DNA from: Clostridia bacterium
Lineage (GTDB): Bacteria > Bacillota_A > Clostridia > Christensenellales > Aristaeellaceae
NCBI GenBank assembly: GCA_017530275.1
Contig: JAFXMP010000365.1
Span: forward strand, 1-64,000
Length of the DNA: 64,000 nucleotides
Direction of reading: 5' to 3'
Shown here: one piece after another, positions 6,878 to 16,079 of the stretch
Layout of the letters: each line of letters starts with the position of its first letter
Position numbering within the stretch: the first letter of the stretch is position 1
The notes under the pieces: generated by a model
Told to the model about the DNA's origin: nothing
Seen by the model: only the letters and a program-made list of their open reading frames with translations
The model's database searches: none
Program-made: the position numbers and the translations under genes

Positions 6878-8629
6878 TTACCTTTTCTTACTGCTCCCAA
6901 TGCCGAAGATGCCCAGAATGGAGCGGGACACCTGACGGCCCACTTCGCGGCCCGCGCCGGTGGTGGCGGAAGTGATGAAGCTGTTCAGGTATTTTTCTGC
7001 GGTGGTCATTTCGCTGGGCTTCTTGGCAACCTTCCGTTCCTTTTCCTTGGGCTTTTCGGCCTCCTGGACAACGGGGGCGGGGGCCGCCTGCTGAACCGCG
7101 GGATATACGGGCTGGGCGGCGGTGTAAACAGGCTGAGCCTCCTGAACGGGCTGCTGATAGACCGGCTGCTGGTACGCGGGCTGCTGCATGGTGCCCACGG
7201 TCTGCTCCTCGTACTGGCCAGTGGCGGGGTTGAACACCCGGAAGGTCATGGGCTGGTACACGGGCTGAGCCGGGGCGGCCGCCGCCTGTTCCTCCTGAAC
7301 GGGCACAGGGCGCACCACCTGAGTTTGGGTCGCGCCGCTGCCCTGCATGAACTGGGCGGACAGCACTTCATAGGCGCTTTCCCGGTCAAAGGCGGTATCG
7401 TACTTTTCGCCGATGGCGTCGGTATCCATAAAGGTCTTGCGCAGGTCCTCGCTAATCATGCCGATCTGGCTCTGGGGCGGCAGGATGGTGGCCTTCTGCA
7501 CGATGGCGGGGGTGCCGTCCTCCTGGAGGAAGGAAAGCAAGGCTTCGCCGGTGGCCAGCTGGGTGAGAGCCGCTTCGGTGTCGAAGGCGGGATTCACCCG
7601 GAAGGTCTGGGCCACGGCGCGGACCACCTTCTGCTCCTGGGGCGTGAAGGCGCGCAGAGCGTGCTGCACACGGCCGGAAAGCTGGCCCAGGATGGAGGAG
7701 GGCACGTCCATGGGACTCTGGGTGATGAAGAACACGCCCACGCCCTTGGACCGGATCAGGCGCACCACCTGTTCGATGCGCTCCAGCAGCGTCTTGCTGC
7801 AATCGTCAAACAGCAGATGGGCTTCGTCGAAGAAGAACACCATCCGGGGCAGCTCTTTATCGCCCTGCTCGGGCAAAATCTCATACAGCTCGCCCAGCAT
7901 CCACAGCAGGAAGGTGGAATACATGGCGGGCTTGCGGAACAGCTTTTCGGCAGCCAGTATGTTCACCATGCCGTTGCCGTCCTCGTCCTGGCAGAACCAG
8001 TCCCGGATATCCAGCGCCGGTTCGCCGAAGAACTGGTCGCCCCCCTGGGATTCCAGGATGGCGATGGCCCGCTGGATGGCGCCTACGGTGGCCTTGGCTA
8101 CATTGCCGTAGTCCAGGGTATAGCGGGCGGCGTTTTCGCCCACGTAAGCCAGCATGGCCTTTACGTCCTTGAGGTCCAGCATCAGCATGCCTTCGTCGTC
8201 CGCGATGCGGAATACGATGTGCAGCACGCCCGTCTGGGTTTCATTCAGGCCTAACATGCGGGCCAGGAGCAGGGGGCCCATTTCGCTGACCGTGGTACGC
8301 ACGGGATGGCCTTTTTCACCGTACACGTCCCAGAACGTGACCGGGCACGCCCGGAAAGGGAAATGAGAAACGCCGCAGGAAGCCAAACGGCTGTCGATCT
8401 TGCCGCTGCCCTGCCCCGGCGCGCACAGCCCCGCCAGGTCGCCCTTCACGTCCGCCATGAATACGGGCACGCCGAGTTGCGAGAAGCCCTCCGCCAATAC
8501 CTGCAAGGTGACCGTTTTGCCCGTGCCCGTGGCCCCGGCGATCAAGCCGTGCCGGTTCGCCATGGACGGCAGGAAGCTCACCGCGCCGCCTTCCGATGTG
8601 CCCACCCAGATGTTACCGTTGAGAAGCAT
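6878..8629 (-). CDS. HerA-like / DUF853 P-loop ATPase
   Basis: A 583-residue protein with a HerA/FtsK-superfamily ATPase domain. The Walker A loop is GATGTGKT at about residues 34-41. A Walker B strand with FFFDEAHLL appears near 268, and IRSKGVGVFFITQSP near 290 is the family sensor region. The DUF853 domain covers most of residues 1-400. About residues 430-545 are a Pro/Gln-rich low-complexity linker (repeated PAYQQPVYQ units) and the tail is basic and Gly-rich. Family members are proposed DNA translocases or helicases, but the bacterial DUF853 proteins have no settled role. AAGGAGGA precedes the ATG. No NurA-like nuclease is adjacent. Confidence 0.88.
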   Translation of the reverse strand: MLLNGNIWVGTSEGGAVSFLPSMANRHGLIAGATGTGKTVTLQVLAEGFSQLGVPVFMADVKGDLAGLCAPGQGSGKIDSRLASCGVSHFPFRACPVTFWDVYGEKGHPVRTTVSEMGPLLLARMLGLNETQTGVLHIVFRIADDEGMLMLDLKDVKAMLAYVGENAARYTLDYGNVAKATVGAIQRAIAILESQGGDQFFGEPALDIRDWFCQDEDGNGMVNILAAEKLFRKPAMYSTFLLWMLGELYEILPEQGDKELPRMVFFFDEAHLLFDDCSKTLLERIEQVVRLIRSKGVGVFFITQSPMDVPSSILGQLSGRVQHALRAFTPQEQKVVRAVAQTFRVNPAFDTEAALTQLATGEALLSFLQEDGTPAIVQKATILPPQSQIGMISEDLRKTFMDTDAIGEKYDTAFDRESAYEVLSAQFMQGSGATQTQVVRPVPVQEEQAAAAPAQPVYQPMTFRVFNPATGQYEEQTVGTMQQPAYQQPVYQQPVQEAQPVYTAAQPVYPAVQQAAPAPVVQEAEKPKEKERKVAKKPSEMTTAEKYLNSFITSATTGAGREVGRQVSRSILGIFGIGSSKKR

Positions 8630-8675
8630 GTTGTTGTCCTCCTTCTCGCCTTTTTAAGCTTTTTTATTTGAAAAC

Positions 8676-8712
8676 AAAATACCGCCATGCGAGCAGCACG
8701 GCGGTTTATCTT
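8676..8712 (-). terminator. Terminator after the PBECR-type gene
   Basis: Stem ACCGCC/GGCGGT with a loop of about 13 nt. On the minus strand it is followed by ATTTTGTTTTC. It lies between the PBECR-type gene and the HerA-like gene. Confidence 0.6.
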
Positions 8713-8842
8713 TTGCATCGGGCAATCGGATGCCGGCAGGCGTCGCAGCTCCTGCATCTCTCGGGTTTCCCCTGTCATGCCAGCGGCGTGTGGTCGCAAC
8801 GAAATTTACCACCTCAGCACCCCTTGCCCCATGTATAGTATA

Positions 8843-9274
8843 CTATAAATCACCGCGCCTGTAAATGATTTTTTTGTTCTTCCTGTAGTTTTCCTTCCTT
8901 TTCTGGCCAATGTTCCAAAATGAGATAACAGAATTTTGATAACCAGGTTCATCCGAGGGCACATGCAGCCGAAGAACGATTTGAAGGCTGATACCGTTCG
9001 CCTGAATTTCACGAATCAGAATCGCTGTGTTTGGATGGGCATCCACAAAGATGAAATCCGGATCGCTTAACACGCTGCCGATATTACCGCCATACTTATC
9101 ATATGCGTTTTGATGCTTGTTGCTGTGTTCTATCCGTTCATCTGTGATAATGACCTCTTCGGTTGTTATCTCACGGGAAATTTTGAGGAACATTGCCCGA
9201 TTGATCTTCCCGACAAAATGTCGCACGCGATCACCATCCAGAGAAAGTATACCGCTTTTTCCAGGTCTTTTCAA
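8843..9274 (-). CDS. PBECR-type (barnase/EndoU/ColicinE5/RelE-fold) nuclease-like protein
   Basis: A 143-residue protein. The central stretch reads VGKINRAMFLKIS, then EVIITDERIEHSNKHQ, LSDPDFIFVDAHPNTAILIREI, LQIVLRLHV and KNKKIIYRR. That order and wording match the small PBECR-type domain often found at the C-terminus of phage minor head proteins and as stand-alone proteins in Clostridia. These are predicted RNases; the His in RIEHxxK is a likely active-site residue. The TTG start at 9274 keeps the conserved VGKIN segment but has a weak ribosome site; an ATG at 9193 would cut it off. It starts 13 bp after ispDF, an odd neighbour, and may be a domesticated phage piece. Activity is not demonstrated. 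Confidence 0.6.
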   Translation of the reverse strand: MKRPGKSGILSLDGDRVRHFVGKINRAMFLKISREITTEEVIITDERIEHSNKHQNAYDKYGGNIGSVLSDPDFIFVDAHPNTAILIREIQANGISLQIVLRLHVPSDEPGYQNSVISFWNIGQKRKENYRKNKKIIYRRGDL

Positions 9275-9287
9275 GTAAAATCATTTT

Positions 9288-10424
9288 TCACGAAAACACC
9301 ATCGCCACGGCCTGGGCGCTGATGCCTTCCCCCCGGCCTTCGTAGCCCATGCGCTCGGTGGTGGTGGCCCTCACGGAGACCTGCTCCGCGCTGATTGCCA
9401 GGGCGTTTGCGATTCTTTCCCGCATGGCCGGGATATGGGGAGCCAGCTTGGGGGCCTGGCATACGATGGTCAGGTCGATGCTGCCGACAGTGAACCCCGC
9501 ATCCGTCAGGCGTTTGCGCACTTCTTCCAATAACAGAACGGAAGAAATGCCCTTATACTTTGGGTCGCTGTCCGGGAACAGCTTGCCGATGTCCCCCATG
9601 GCCGCCGCGCCCAAGAGCGCGTCCGTCAGGGCGTGCAGGGCAACGTCGGCGTCGCTGTGGCCCAGCAGGCCCTTTTCATAGGGGATTTGAACCCCGCCCA
9701 GCCACAGTTCCCGTCCCTCCACCAGCCTGTGGGCGTCAAAGCCCGTGCCGATCCGGGGCGTAAGCATCCCGTTCACCATACGCAGATCCTCCGGCGAAGT
9801 CAGTTTGATGTTGTCCGGACTGCCCAGAACCAAACGCACCGGATACCCAGCCGCTTCCATGAGCGCCGCGTCGTCGGTATACCGCCTCTTTTCGGCGTTC
9901 GCGGCGGCGTGAGCGGCCAATAGATCCTTGACGAAAAAACCCTGGGGGGTCTGCATCTGCCAGAGGGTGCTGCGATCCAGGGTTTCCAGCACATTTCCGT
10001 CCCCGTCCGCCCGCTTGATGGTGTCCCGACAGGGGACGGCGGCCACGCCGCTGCCGCACTGCTTCACGCTGTCGATCACCCGGCGGATGATTGCTTCCGT
10101 CACAAAGGGCCGGGCCCCGTCGTGGATCAGGGCGATGTCCGCGCCTTTAGGAAGCGCTTCCAATCCGCACAGCGCCGAAGCCTGCCGGTCCTCCCCGCCT
10201 GGCACAACAGCGAAAGCTTTTAAGCCGTAATCGGCAAGGGTTTGGGCAAACACCGCTTCTTCCCCCGCCCGTGTCACCAGTACGATTCCGTCCACAATTC
10301 CCGCAAAGACCCGAAAGCCCCGCACAATAGCAGGCACGCCGCCCGCTTTCAGCAGCGTTTTGTTGCTCGCCGCGCCCATGCGCGTGCCGCTGCCGCCGCA
10401 TAATATCACTGCGTATACGTTCAT
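9288..10424 (-). CDS. ispDF: Bifunctional IspD/IspF (MEP pathway)
   Basis: A 378-residue fusion catalysing two non-consecutive steps of isoprenoid precursor synthesis. Residues 1-220 are IspD (MEP cytidylyltransferase): the CTP loop is [10 protein letters not shown] and HDGARPF is present. Residues about 221-378 are IspF (MEcPP synthase): [11 protein letters not shown] and GHSDADV supply the metal ligands (Asp, His), and the C-terminus reads [17 protein letters not shown]. The start at 10424 shares ATGA with the stop of the DUF4364 gene, implying coupling. Such fusions are known in several bacteria and may channel or organise the pathway with IspE; a fused form here is ordinary but notable. 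Confidence 0.96.
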   Translation of the reverse strand: MNVYAVILCGGSGTRMGAASNKTLLKAGGVPAIVRGFRVFAGIVDGIVLVTRAGEEAVFAQTLADYGLKAFAVVPGGEDRQASALCGLEALPKGADIALIHDGARPFVTEAIIRRVIDSVKQCGSGVAAVPCRDTIKRADGDGNVLETLDRSTLWQMQTPQGFFVKDLLAAHAAANAEKRRYTDDAALMEAAGYPVRLVLGSPDNIKLTSPEDLRMVNGMLTPRIGTGFDAHRLVEGRELWLGGVQIPYEKGLLGHSDADVALHALTDALLGAAAMGDIGKLFPDSDPKYKGISSVLLLEEVRKRLTDAGFTVGSIDLTIVCQAPKLAPHIPAMRERIANALAISAEQVSVRATTTERMGYEGRGEGISAQAVAMVFS

Positions 10425-10963
10425 TGATCCGGCTCCGTGAGTATGCGGAAGACTTCCGCGTAGATCTGGGCGGCCTTCCGGGGCCACCGGTCCGCCAGCC
10501 CCTGGGCCATTTGCTGGGTAGGCAGTGACACTGTCAGGGTCATCATGTCCATATCCTGCTCCAACACCCGCATCGTCAGCTCATATTCTCCCCGCTCCGT
10601 TTGCGTGATCTCGGACAGGTTCTGGGCCTCCCGGCGGAAGCGCTGCTTCCATTCCCCGCCATTCTTCTGAAGCAGCGCGTACACGCTGGGGGGCACCCGG
10701 CCGCCGAACAGCATCAGCGCTTCCGCGCCCGCCGCCGTGACCGCATACAAATACCCCGCCCCTTTTTTCGTGCGCGCCGCCTGCCCCCGATCGCACAGAT
10801 CATTCAGAGCAAACATCATTTCAAAATAATTCATCAGATCGTACTCAAACAGGAATTGCAGCAGCTGCAATTCCGTGCACGGCCCCAAGCAGTTCAGGCA
10901 GTAAAGCACGATCAGCTTTTGTTCGTCGTCCGGCGCACGGCGCGGGGGTTCCAGCCTCATCAT
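10421..10963 (-). CDS. DUF4364 family winged-helix-like protein
   Basis: A 180-residue protein matching DUF4364: [22 protein letters not shown] near the N-terminus looks like a winged-helix start, followed by [12 protein letters not shown] and [11 protein letters not shown]. The family is nearly restricted to Clostridia and is presumed to be a DNA-binding regulator, but no target is known. GGAGG sits 3-8 bp before the tandem ATGs. It overlaps ispDF by four bases, so the two are translated together. Confidence 0.85.
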   Translation of the reverse strand: MMRLEPPRRAPDDEQKLIVLYCLNCLGPCTELQLLQFLFEYDLMNYFEMMFALNDLCDRGQAARTKKGAGYLYAVTAAGAEALMLFGGRVPPSVYALLQKNGGEWKQRFRREAQNLSEITQTERGEYELTMRVLEQDMDMMTLTVSLPTQQMAQGLADRWPRKAAQIYAEVFRILTEPDQ

Positions 10964-11044
10964 CCGCCTCCAAAAACATCACAATCATCCATTTTTGCAT
11001 ATTCTGTGTCCGATACGCAAATTCCTGCCCAAAACAGACAAATC

Positions 11045-11107
11045 GAGAAAAAAAGGGGACTGTCTCTCCTGCCGCCGCTATTTTTCGGCATTTGAGACAG
11101 CCCCCAT
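11045..11107 (-). terminator. Terminator of the ABC importer operon
   Basis: GGGGACTGTCTC (11056-11067) pairs with GAGACAGCCCC (11093-11103). Reading leftwards it is followed by CCCCTTTTTTTCT. It ends the operon 11148-15790. Confidence 0.85.
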
Positions 11108-11147
11108 TGCCCGTTTCGGCTGATTTTACCGAATCAGGAGAAAAATG

Positions 11148-12494
11148 TTACAGCTTCACCGAACCGTTGGTGATCATGCGGCCGTTTTCCCGGCTGAACA
11201 GCATGATGTTTTCGCCGGAGAAGGAAAGGCGTACCTTCTGGCCGATCTTATACACCACGCCGCCGAACACCACGGCGGTAAGCAGGAAATTGCCCACGCG
11301 GATCTTGACCGTGGTTTCCATACCGGTGGGCATGGCGCTGAATACTTCGCCATCGACGGCCCCGTCGTCGCCGATGTGGATGAATTCGGGGCGCACGCCC
11401 AGCACGAAATCATTGCGGGTGGGGGCGGGACGCTTTTCGTCGTTGTCCTCCACCTTGGCGATATTGTAATTGAACACGGTATCCTTGTTGGTCTTTTCCA
11501 CGTAGCCCGGTTCCTTGGCCCGCTGATCGTGCTTTGCCTTGGCCTCGGCCTGGGTCTGATCGTCTTTTTTGTACCAGTCGGCGATTTTCAGGCCGCCGCC
11601 CGGCGCAAAGGCCGCTTTCTTGTCTTTCAGGATGGTCAGGTTCAGGATGCCGTTTCCGTCCTGCGTTCCGGTGGCCTCGATAAAGTTCACGGCGGGGTTG
11701 CCCACGAAGTCCGCCACGAACAGGTTATTGGGCCGGTTGTACACGGTGAGCGGTTCGTCGTACTGCTGCAAAACGCCGTTGTCGATGAGGCAGATGCGGG
11801 TCGCCAAGGTCATGGCCTCCATCTGGTCATGGGTCACATACACGAAGGTGGAGCCGGTTGACAGGTGCAGGCGCTGGAGTTCCGAGCGCATTTCCAGGCG
11901 CAGCTTGGCGTCCAGGTTGGAAAGGGGTTCGTCCATGAACAGCACCCGGGGTCCCGGAGCCAGGGTGCGGGCGATAGCCACGCGCTGCTGCTGGCCGCCG
12001 GAAAGCTCGCTGGGATAGCGGTCCATGAACTGCCCGATCTTCACGATGGCGCTCACCCGGTCCACAGCCCGCTTGATTTCCTCCTTGGTCAGCTTCCGGG
12101 CAGGGGCTTTGCCGGTTTCGTCCCGGACCACTTCGCCCTTATCGTTCACCGCCGCGCCGGATTCATTGATGTTGGACAGGCCGAAGGCGATGTTCTGGTA
12201 CACCGTCATATTGGGCCACAGGGCGTAGTTCTGGAACAGGAAACCCACCCGGCGCTTGTTGGGGGGAATGTTGATGCCCTGGTCGCTGTCAAACACGGGC
12301 ACGCCGTCAATGGTAATGCGGCCCTCTGTGGGCGTTTCCAGCCCCGCGATCATGCGCAGCGTGGTGGTTTTGCCGCAGCCGGAGGGACCCAGCAGGGTAA
12401 CGAACGCGTTGTCCTCAATGGTCAGGTCCAAATGCTCCACGGCATAGTAGCCGCCCCAGCGCTTGGTCACGTTTCTCAATTCAATTCGTGCCAT
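11148..12494 (-). CDS. ABC transporter ATP-binding protein, Fe3+/polyamine/CUT1 type
   Basis: A 448-residue ATPase. The Walker A loop is GPSGCGKTT near residue 36, the signature LSGGQQQR near 163, and Walker B VLFMDEPLSNLD near 184, with the switch histidine in VYVTHDQ. The domain is split by an unusual insert of about 40 residues (NESGAAVNDKGEVVRDETGKAPARKL) ahead of the signature helix. A second insert of about 60 charged residues lies within the C-terminal TOBE region. These make it longer than the usual 350-370. It powers the importer together with the fused permease and the binding protein encoded upstream in the same operon. AAGGAGG precedes the ATG. Confidence 0.9.
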   Translation of the reverse strand: MARIELRNVTKRWGGYYAVEHLDLTIEDNAFVTLLGPSGCGKTTTLRMIAGLETPTEGRITIDGVPVFDSDQGINIPPNKRRVGFLFQNYALWPNMTVYQNIAFGLSNINESGAAVNDKGEVVRDETGKAPARKLTKEEIKRAVDRVSAIVKIGQFMDRYPSELSGGQQQRVAIARTLAPGPRVLFMDEPLSNLDAKLRLEMRSELQRLHLSTGSTFVYVTHDQMEAMTLATRICLIDNGVLQQYDEPLTVYNRPNNLFVADFVGNPAVNFIEATGTQDGNGILNLTILKDKKAAFAPGGGLKIADWYKKDDQTQAEAKAKHDQRAKEPGYVEKTNKDTVFNYNIAKVEDNDEKRPAPTRNDFVLGVRPEFIHIGDDGAVDGEVFSAMPTGMETTVKIRVGNFLLTAVVFGGVVYKIGQKVRLSFSGENIMLFSRENGRMITNGSVKL

Positions 12495-12512
12495 ATTCCT
12501 TTATCCTCCTTG

Positions 12513-14399
12513 TTATTTGCCGCCGCCGATACCGGCGTCTAAGCTGGCCCCTGTCAGTTTGTTCACCAAAGCATTGAATACCAGAATCACCAGGATCAGG
12601 ATCAGGTTGATGCCGCTGGAGAAAGCGTACAGGCCCATTTCATCGAAGTAGCCCAGCATGGTGGTGATGATTTTTCCCTGGCCGCACAGCAGCATGAACA
12701 GGGTCAGCTCGCGCAGGCAGGTCATGAACGGCAGCAGGAAGCCGCTGATGATGGACGTTTTCTGTATGGGGATGATGATGCGGGTCATGCGCTTCCACCA
12801 GGGAATATCCTGGATGATGGCAGCCTCCTCGATTTCGCCGGATAGCTGCATCATGGAGTTCAGGGCGCTGCGGCTGGCGAAGGGGATATACTTGACCGTA
12901 CCGGCCAGCACCAGCAAAAGGAAGGTGTTATAAATACCGATGTTGGAGCCGAACACAAAGAAGGCGACGCCCACGGCCAGAGACGGCATCAGGTAGGGAA
13001 GGAAAGCCATGTTGTTCACATAGGCGGCCCACTTGCTGCGCCTGTTTTTGCTGACGCAGTAGCCCACCAATGTGCCGATGGTGCCGGCGGCCAGGGCGCA
13101 GAACACAGCCACGATCAGGGTGCCGCCGAATGCGTTCCAGATCTCGCTGTTGTATAGAATGCCCTTTTGGCCGTACATGCCGTTTTCCGTCACGTTTTCC
13201 GCCGTCATCCACCATTTGGTGGTCATATGCCCCTCGATGCCGTGTGTAATGAAAGAATAATCGCCGGGGTTGGGCAGAAAGGTTTCCACGGCGAACAGGA
13301 TGATGGGCAGGATGCCGGTGGCCAGGGTGGTGATGATGAAAACAAGCGCCAGGATGTATTTGCCAGCCCGCAGGTTCACCACGCTGCTTTGTCCCGACTT
13401 GCCGGTGACGGTGGTAAAGTTCTTGCGGCCGGAAGTAGTGCGCTGGTTCACGATCAGGATCAGGAAGCCGAACAGCATCATGATCACGGCCAGAATGCTG
13501 GCCTGGCCAGCCCGGTTGCTGCTCATGCCCACATACTGGGTGGACAGGGTGGACAGCTTTAAGTAATGGGGAATGGGATAGGAGCCCATGGCGCTGGAGA
13601 ACACCAGCAGGATGGTGCTCAGGATGGCGGGCTTAACCAAGGGCAACGTCACTCGCAGGAAGGTCTTCCACCGGGGCGTGTTCAGGATAGTGGCCGCTTC
13701 CTCCAGGTTGGCGTCCATGTTGCGGAAAATACCGCCGATCAGGATATATGCGAACGGCGCGTAATGCAGCGCCAATACCACGGAAACGGGGAAAAGCCCC
13801 TCGCACCACCACTGGGGCATGTACACGTGGAACAGGGACACGAACAGGCCATCGTTGCCGCCGGTCACCTGGTTGTTGTTGAACAGGTTCTGCCACATGA
13901 CGGCCAGGGTCCACTGGGGCATGATATAGGGGAAGATGAAAATGGAGCTTAGGTATTTCTTGAATTTCAGGTTGGTGCGTGTCACCAGATAGGCGAAGAT
14001 GCCGCCATAGAAAATGGCGCCGATGCAGGCGAAAATGCTGATCAGCACGGAATTGAGCAGCGGCGTCAAAAGGTAGATGGAGGCCACGGATTTTGTGACG
14101 CGCTCCCTGCCCACGCGGGTGGTGATGGAATCGCCGAACAGGTTCGTCCAGTTGTAGGTGGTGTAGTTATTGCCCAGCGCCTCAAACTGGGAGCCCTCCG
14201 CGCTGGTACCGGTATCGATGCTGCCAGGATGAATGGATACCGTGTCCCGCACGATGGTGATCATGGGGAAAACGGTGGTAATGGTCAGGATGATGCCAAG
14301 GGCCAGCAAAATGGCGTTCTGGGGCTTGCTGATATACGTCCTGAACCCATTCAGCTTCTTTTGAAAGCTGCTTTGCCTGGGGGATGCAATGGTTGACAT
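12513..14399 (-). CDS. Fused two-domain ABC transporter permease (FbpB/iron type)
   Basis: A 628-residue membrane protein containing two complete permease halves, about residues 20-330 and 340-620. Each has the inner-membrane EAA loop: EEAATILNTPRWKTFLRVTLP in the first half and EEAAIIQDIPWWKRMTRIIIP in the second. About twelve hydrophobic helices are visible. This tandem form is typical of Fe3+, thiamine and related importers (FbpB/ThiP class), so a metal, polyamine or phosphonate-like substrate is plausible. Nothing in the sequence fixes the substrate. GGGAGGAG precedes the ATG; it ends 19 bp before the ATPase gene. Confidence 0.9.
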   Translation of the reverse strand: MSTIASPRQSSFQKKLNGFRTYISKPQNAILLALGIILTITTVFPMITIVRDTVSIHPGSIDTGTSAEGSQFEALGNNYTTYNWTNLFGDSITTRVGRERVTKSVASIYLLTPLLNSVLISIFACIGAIFYGGIFAYLVTRTNLKFKKYLSSIFIFPYIMPQWTLAVMWQNLFNNNQVTGGNDGLFVSLFHVYMPQWWCEGLFPVSVVLALHYAPFAYILIGGIFRNMDANLEEAATILNTPRWKTFLRVTLPLVKPAILSTILLVFSSAMGSYPIPHYLKLSTLSTQYVGMSSNRAGQASILAVIMMLFGFLILIVNQRTTSGRKNFTTVTGKSGQSSVVNLRAGKYILALVFIITTLATGILPIILFAVETFLPNPGDYSFITHGIEGHMTTKWWMTAENVTENGMYGQKGILYNSEIWNAFGGTLIVAVFCALAAGTIGTLVGYCVSKNRRSKWAAYVNNMAFLPYLMPSLAVGVAFFVFGSNIGIYNTFLLLVLAGTVKYIPFASRSALNSMMQLSGEIEEAAIIQDIPWWKRMTRIIIPIQKTSIISGFLLPFMTCLRELTLFMLLCGQGKIITTMLGYFDEMGLYAFSSGINLILILVILVFNALVNKLTGASLDAGIGGGK

Positions 14400-14433
14400 G
14401 CCTCTCCTCCCTTTCGATTCGTCGTATGGAAAG

Positions 14434-14467
14434 GGGCGGCGAGCCGGTAGGAGCCGACCCGCCGCCC
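14434..14467 (-). terminator. Intra-operon stem-loop between binding protein and permease
   Basis: Perfect 8-bp arms GGGCGGCG and CGCCGCCC enclose a loop with its own CCGG-type pairing. It lies between the solute-binding protein stop and the permease start. It can stabilise the upstream message or act as a partial terminator; no strong T-run follows in the direction of transcription. Confidence 0.6.
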
Positions 14468-14503
14468 GCGTTTCTTTTTACTGTTGCGGTTGAACGGTAA
14501 GGA

Positions 14504-15790
14504 TTACTTGCTGCTGACGATACCGTCGATCCAGTCGCTCATGGTGCCGGAGACGGAAGCGCAGTAGGCGGGTTCTTCCACGACCAGCTTGCCTTCGTTC
14601 AGCCACCAGTCGTAGCCGCGGTCGTTCTTGGCGGGATAGGTGTCAACGCCGTCCACATAGCCGTCCTTGCTGTGATCCTGCATGCAGGCGGGCACGGGAG
14701 CATAGCCGCCCATGTCCTTGCCCCAGGCTTTGAAGCCTTCCTGGGTGGTGGTCATGAAAGCGATCAGAGCGCAGGAGGTCCAGGGCAGGGGGCTGGTCTT
14801 GGTCAGCATCAGGTAATGCTTGTAAGCATAGCCGCCGATGCCCACGTAGCCATCCTGATAGGCGGCCACGGTGATGTTGTTCACGGAGGATTCAGCGGTT
14901 TCTTCCACGCTGCGCAGCTTGGAGTAAACCAGCAGGCCAGCCTGATCCTTGGCGGAGGTCGTTACCAGAGTGTTGCAGATGGGGCCGTCGTCGGTCTGCT
15001 CGTTGTACTGGTCACACCAGAGGAACACCCACGCAAGGCCGTACTGCACGTTGTCGCCGGTCAGGCCCAGGTCAGCGGCGTCCAGCTTCATATCTTCGAT
15101 CAGGGCGTCGTATTCTTCATTCTTGCCAGCCCAGACTTCATAGGCTTCCTTGGCGATGGTGGCGTACTTGTCGTTGGTCATCATGTACAGGAAGTTCTTG
15201 CCCACCAATTCGCTGTTGACGCCCATGAACAGGGGAGCCTGGCCCGGCGCCACAAAGTCCCACATGTTCATGAATACCGCGTCGCCCAAATTGTTGAATT
15301 CAAACACCTTATTCAAGGTCTGCAGGGCCAGGGGATATTCATTGTTTTCCTTGGCCACGCCCTCGGCTTCGGTCCAATCCTTGGGAACGAAGTTCAGCAG
15401 CACGCCGGTATCCAGCATTTTGCTCTGGATCTGGTTGCCGTCCTGGATCAGGGTCATGGACATGACGTGGTTCGCGCCGTTCACGTCCTTTTCCAGCTGG
15501 TCAAAGATCTTGTTTTCCTTGGGCTGCTGCCAGTCCCAGTTCAGGGTATAGCTGGGATCGATCTTCTGCAGCTCTTCTACGAACAGGGGCAGAGCGGATT
15601 TGCCGCGGCTGGAGTTGCCTACTGCGTAGAAATCCTTGCCGTTGGATTCTTCAATGGCCTTTTTGAACAGTTCTTCCAGGGTCATGGTCTGCGCCTGCTC
15701 AATCACCTGAGCCACATCCTCGGCACAGGCAAAGGAGAAGAAGGACAGAACCAGCGCCAATGCCAACGCAAGAGCGAGCATCTTTTTCAT
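14504..15790 (-). CDS. ABC transporter solute-binding protein
   Basis: A 428-residue exported binding protein, first gene of the importer operon. Residues 1-23 are a signal peptide ending FACA-ED, which fits signal peptidase I (AxA) better than a lipobox because the -3/-2 residues are Ser and Phe. The mature part reads like a type 2 periplasmic binding protein of the Fe3+/polyamine cluster (NSSRGKSALPLFVEELQKI at about 58-76, DYxxxMSMTLIQDGNQIQ-like region). Substrate unknown. A canonical promoter and a 12-bp inverted repeat lie upstream, shared with the divergent hydrogenase gene. Confidence 0.88.
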   Translation of the reverse strand: MKKMLALALALALVLSFFSFACAEDVAQVIEQAQTMTLEELFKKAIEESNGKDFYAVGNSSRGKSALPLFVEELQKIDPSYTLNWDWQQPKENKIFDQLEKDVNGANHVMSMTLIQDGNQIQSKMLDTGVLLNFVPKDWTEAEGVAKENNEYPLALQTLNKVFEFNNLGDAVFMNMWDFVAPGQAPLFMGVNSELVGKNFLYMMTNDKYATIAKEAYEVWAGKNEEYDALIEDMKLDAADLGLTGDNVQYGLAWVFLWCDQYNEQTDDGPICNTLVTTSAKDQAGLLVYSKLRSVEETAESSVNNITVAAYQDGYVGIGGYAYKHYLMLTKTSPLPWTSCALIAFMTTTQEGFKAWGKDMGGYAPVPACMQDHSKDGYVDGVDTYPAKNDRGYDWWLNEGKLVVEEPAYCASVSGTMSDWIDGIVSSK

Positions 15791-15846
15791 GGGTTATTCT
15801 CTTCCTTTCTGATTTTCTGGCTGGCTTTTTGCCACCCTTTACATGT

Positions 15847-15874
15847 ATTATAGTCATTCTTTTTTTCTTGTCAA
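15847..15874 (-). promoter_or_regulatory. Promoter of the 11148-15790 ABC operon
   Basis: Minus-strand TTGACA (15874-15869), 16-bp spacer, TATAAT (15852-15847), about 60 bp upstream of the binding-protein ATG. Confidence 0.8.
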
Positions 15875-15885
15875 GAGGTCTGAAC

Positions 15886-15933
15886 CTTGAGTTTCCGCAA
15901 ATTAGAATGTTGGGGGCGATACGGAAACTCAAG
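15886..15933. promoter_or_regulatory. Inverted repeat between divergent promoters (candidate operator)
   Basis: Perfect 12-bp arms CTTGAGTTTCCG (15886-15897) and CGGAAACTCAAG (15922-15933) separated by 24 bp. The repeat starts 12 bp upstream of the -35 of the leftward ABC promoter and ends 12 bp upstream of the -35 of the rightward hydrogenase promoter, so one bound regulator could act on both. Confidence 0.65.
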
Positions 15934-15945
15934 AAACAATGTGCA

Positions 15946-15974
15946 TTGCCACAAACGGTGATTTATGATATAGT
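15946..15974 (+). promoter_or_regulatory. Promoter of the [FeFe] hydrogenase gene
   Basis: TTGCCA (15946-15951), 17 bp, TATAGT (15969-15974), about 105 bp upstream of the start codon. Confidence 0.65.
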
Positions 15975-16079
15975 ATATTCAGAGTATGATTCTCTTCTCA
16001 ATTTATCCGTGCAACGCAGATGAGCCTGATATGCTGAATTCTCTTTATCATCATGATTGATTCTTCAGGAGGTGTTCCC

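Noticed and set aside
6434..8254. Plus-strand open frame of 606 codons antisense to the HerA-like and Nudix genes
   Set aside because: Gly/Leu/His-rich shadow of GC-rich codons; no ribosome site and no family features, while the minus strand has clear motifs.
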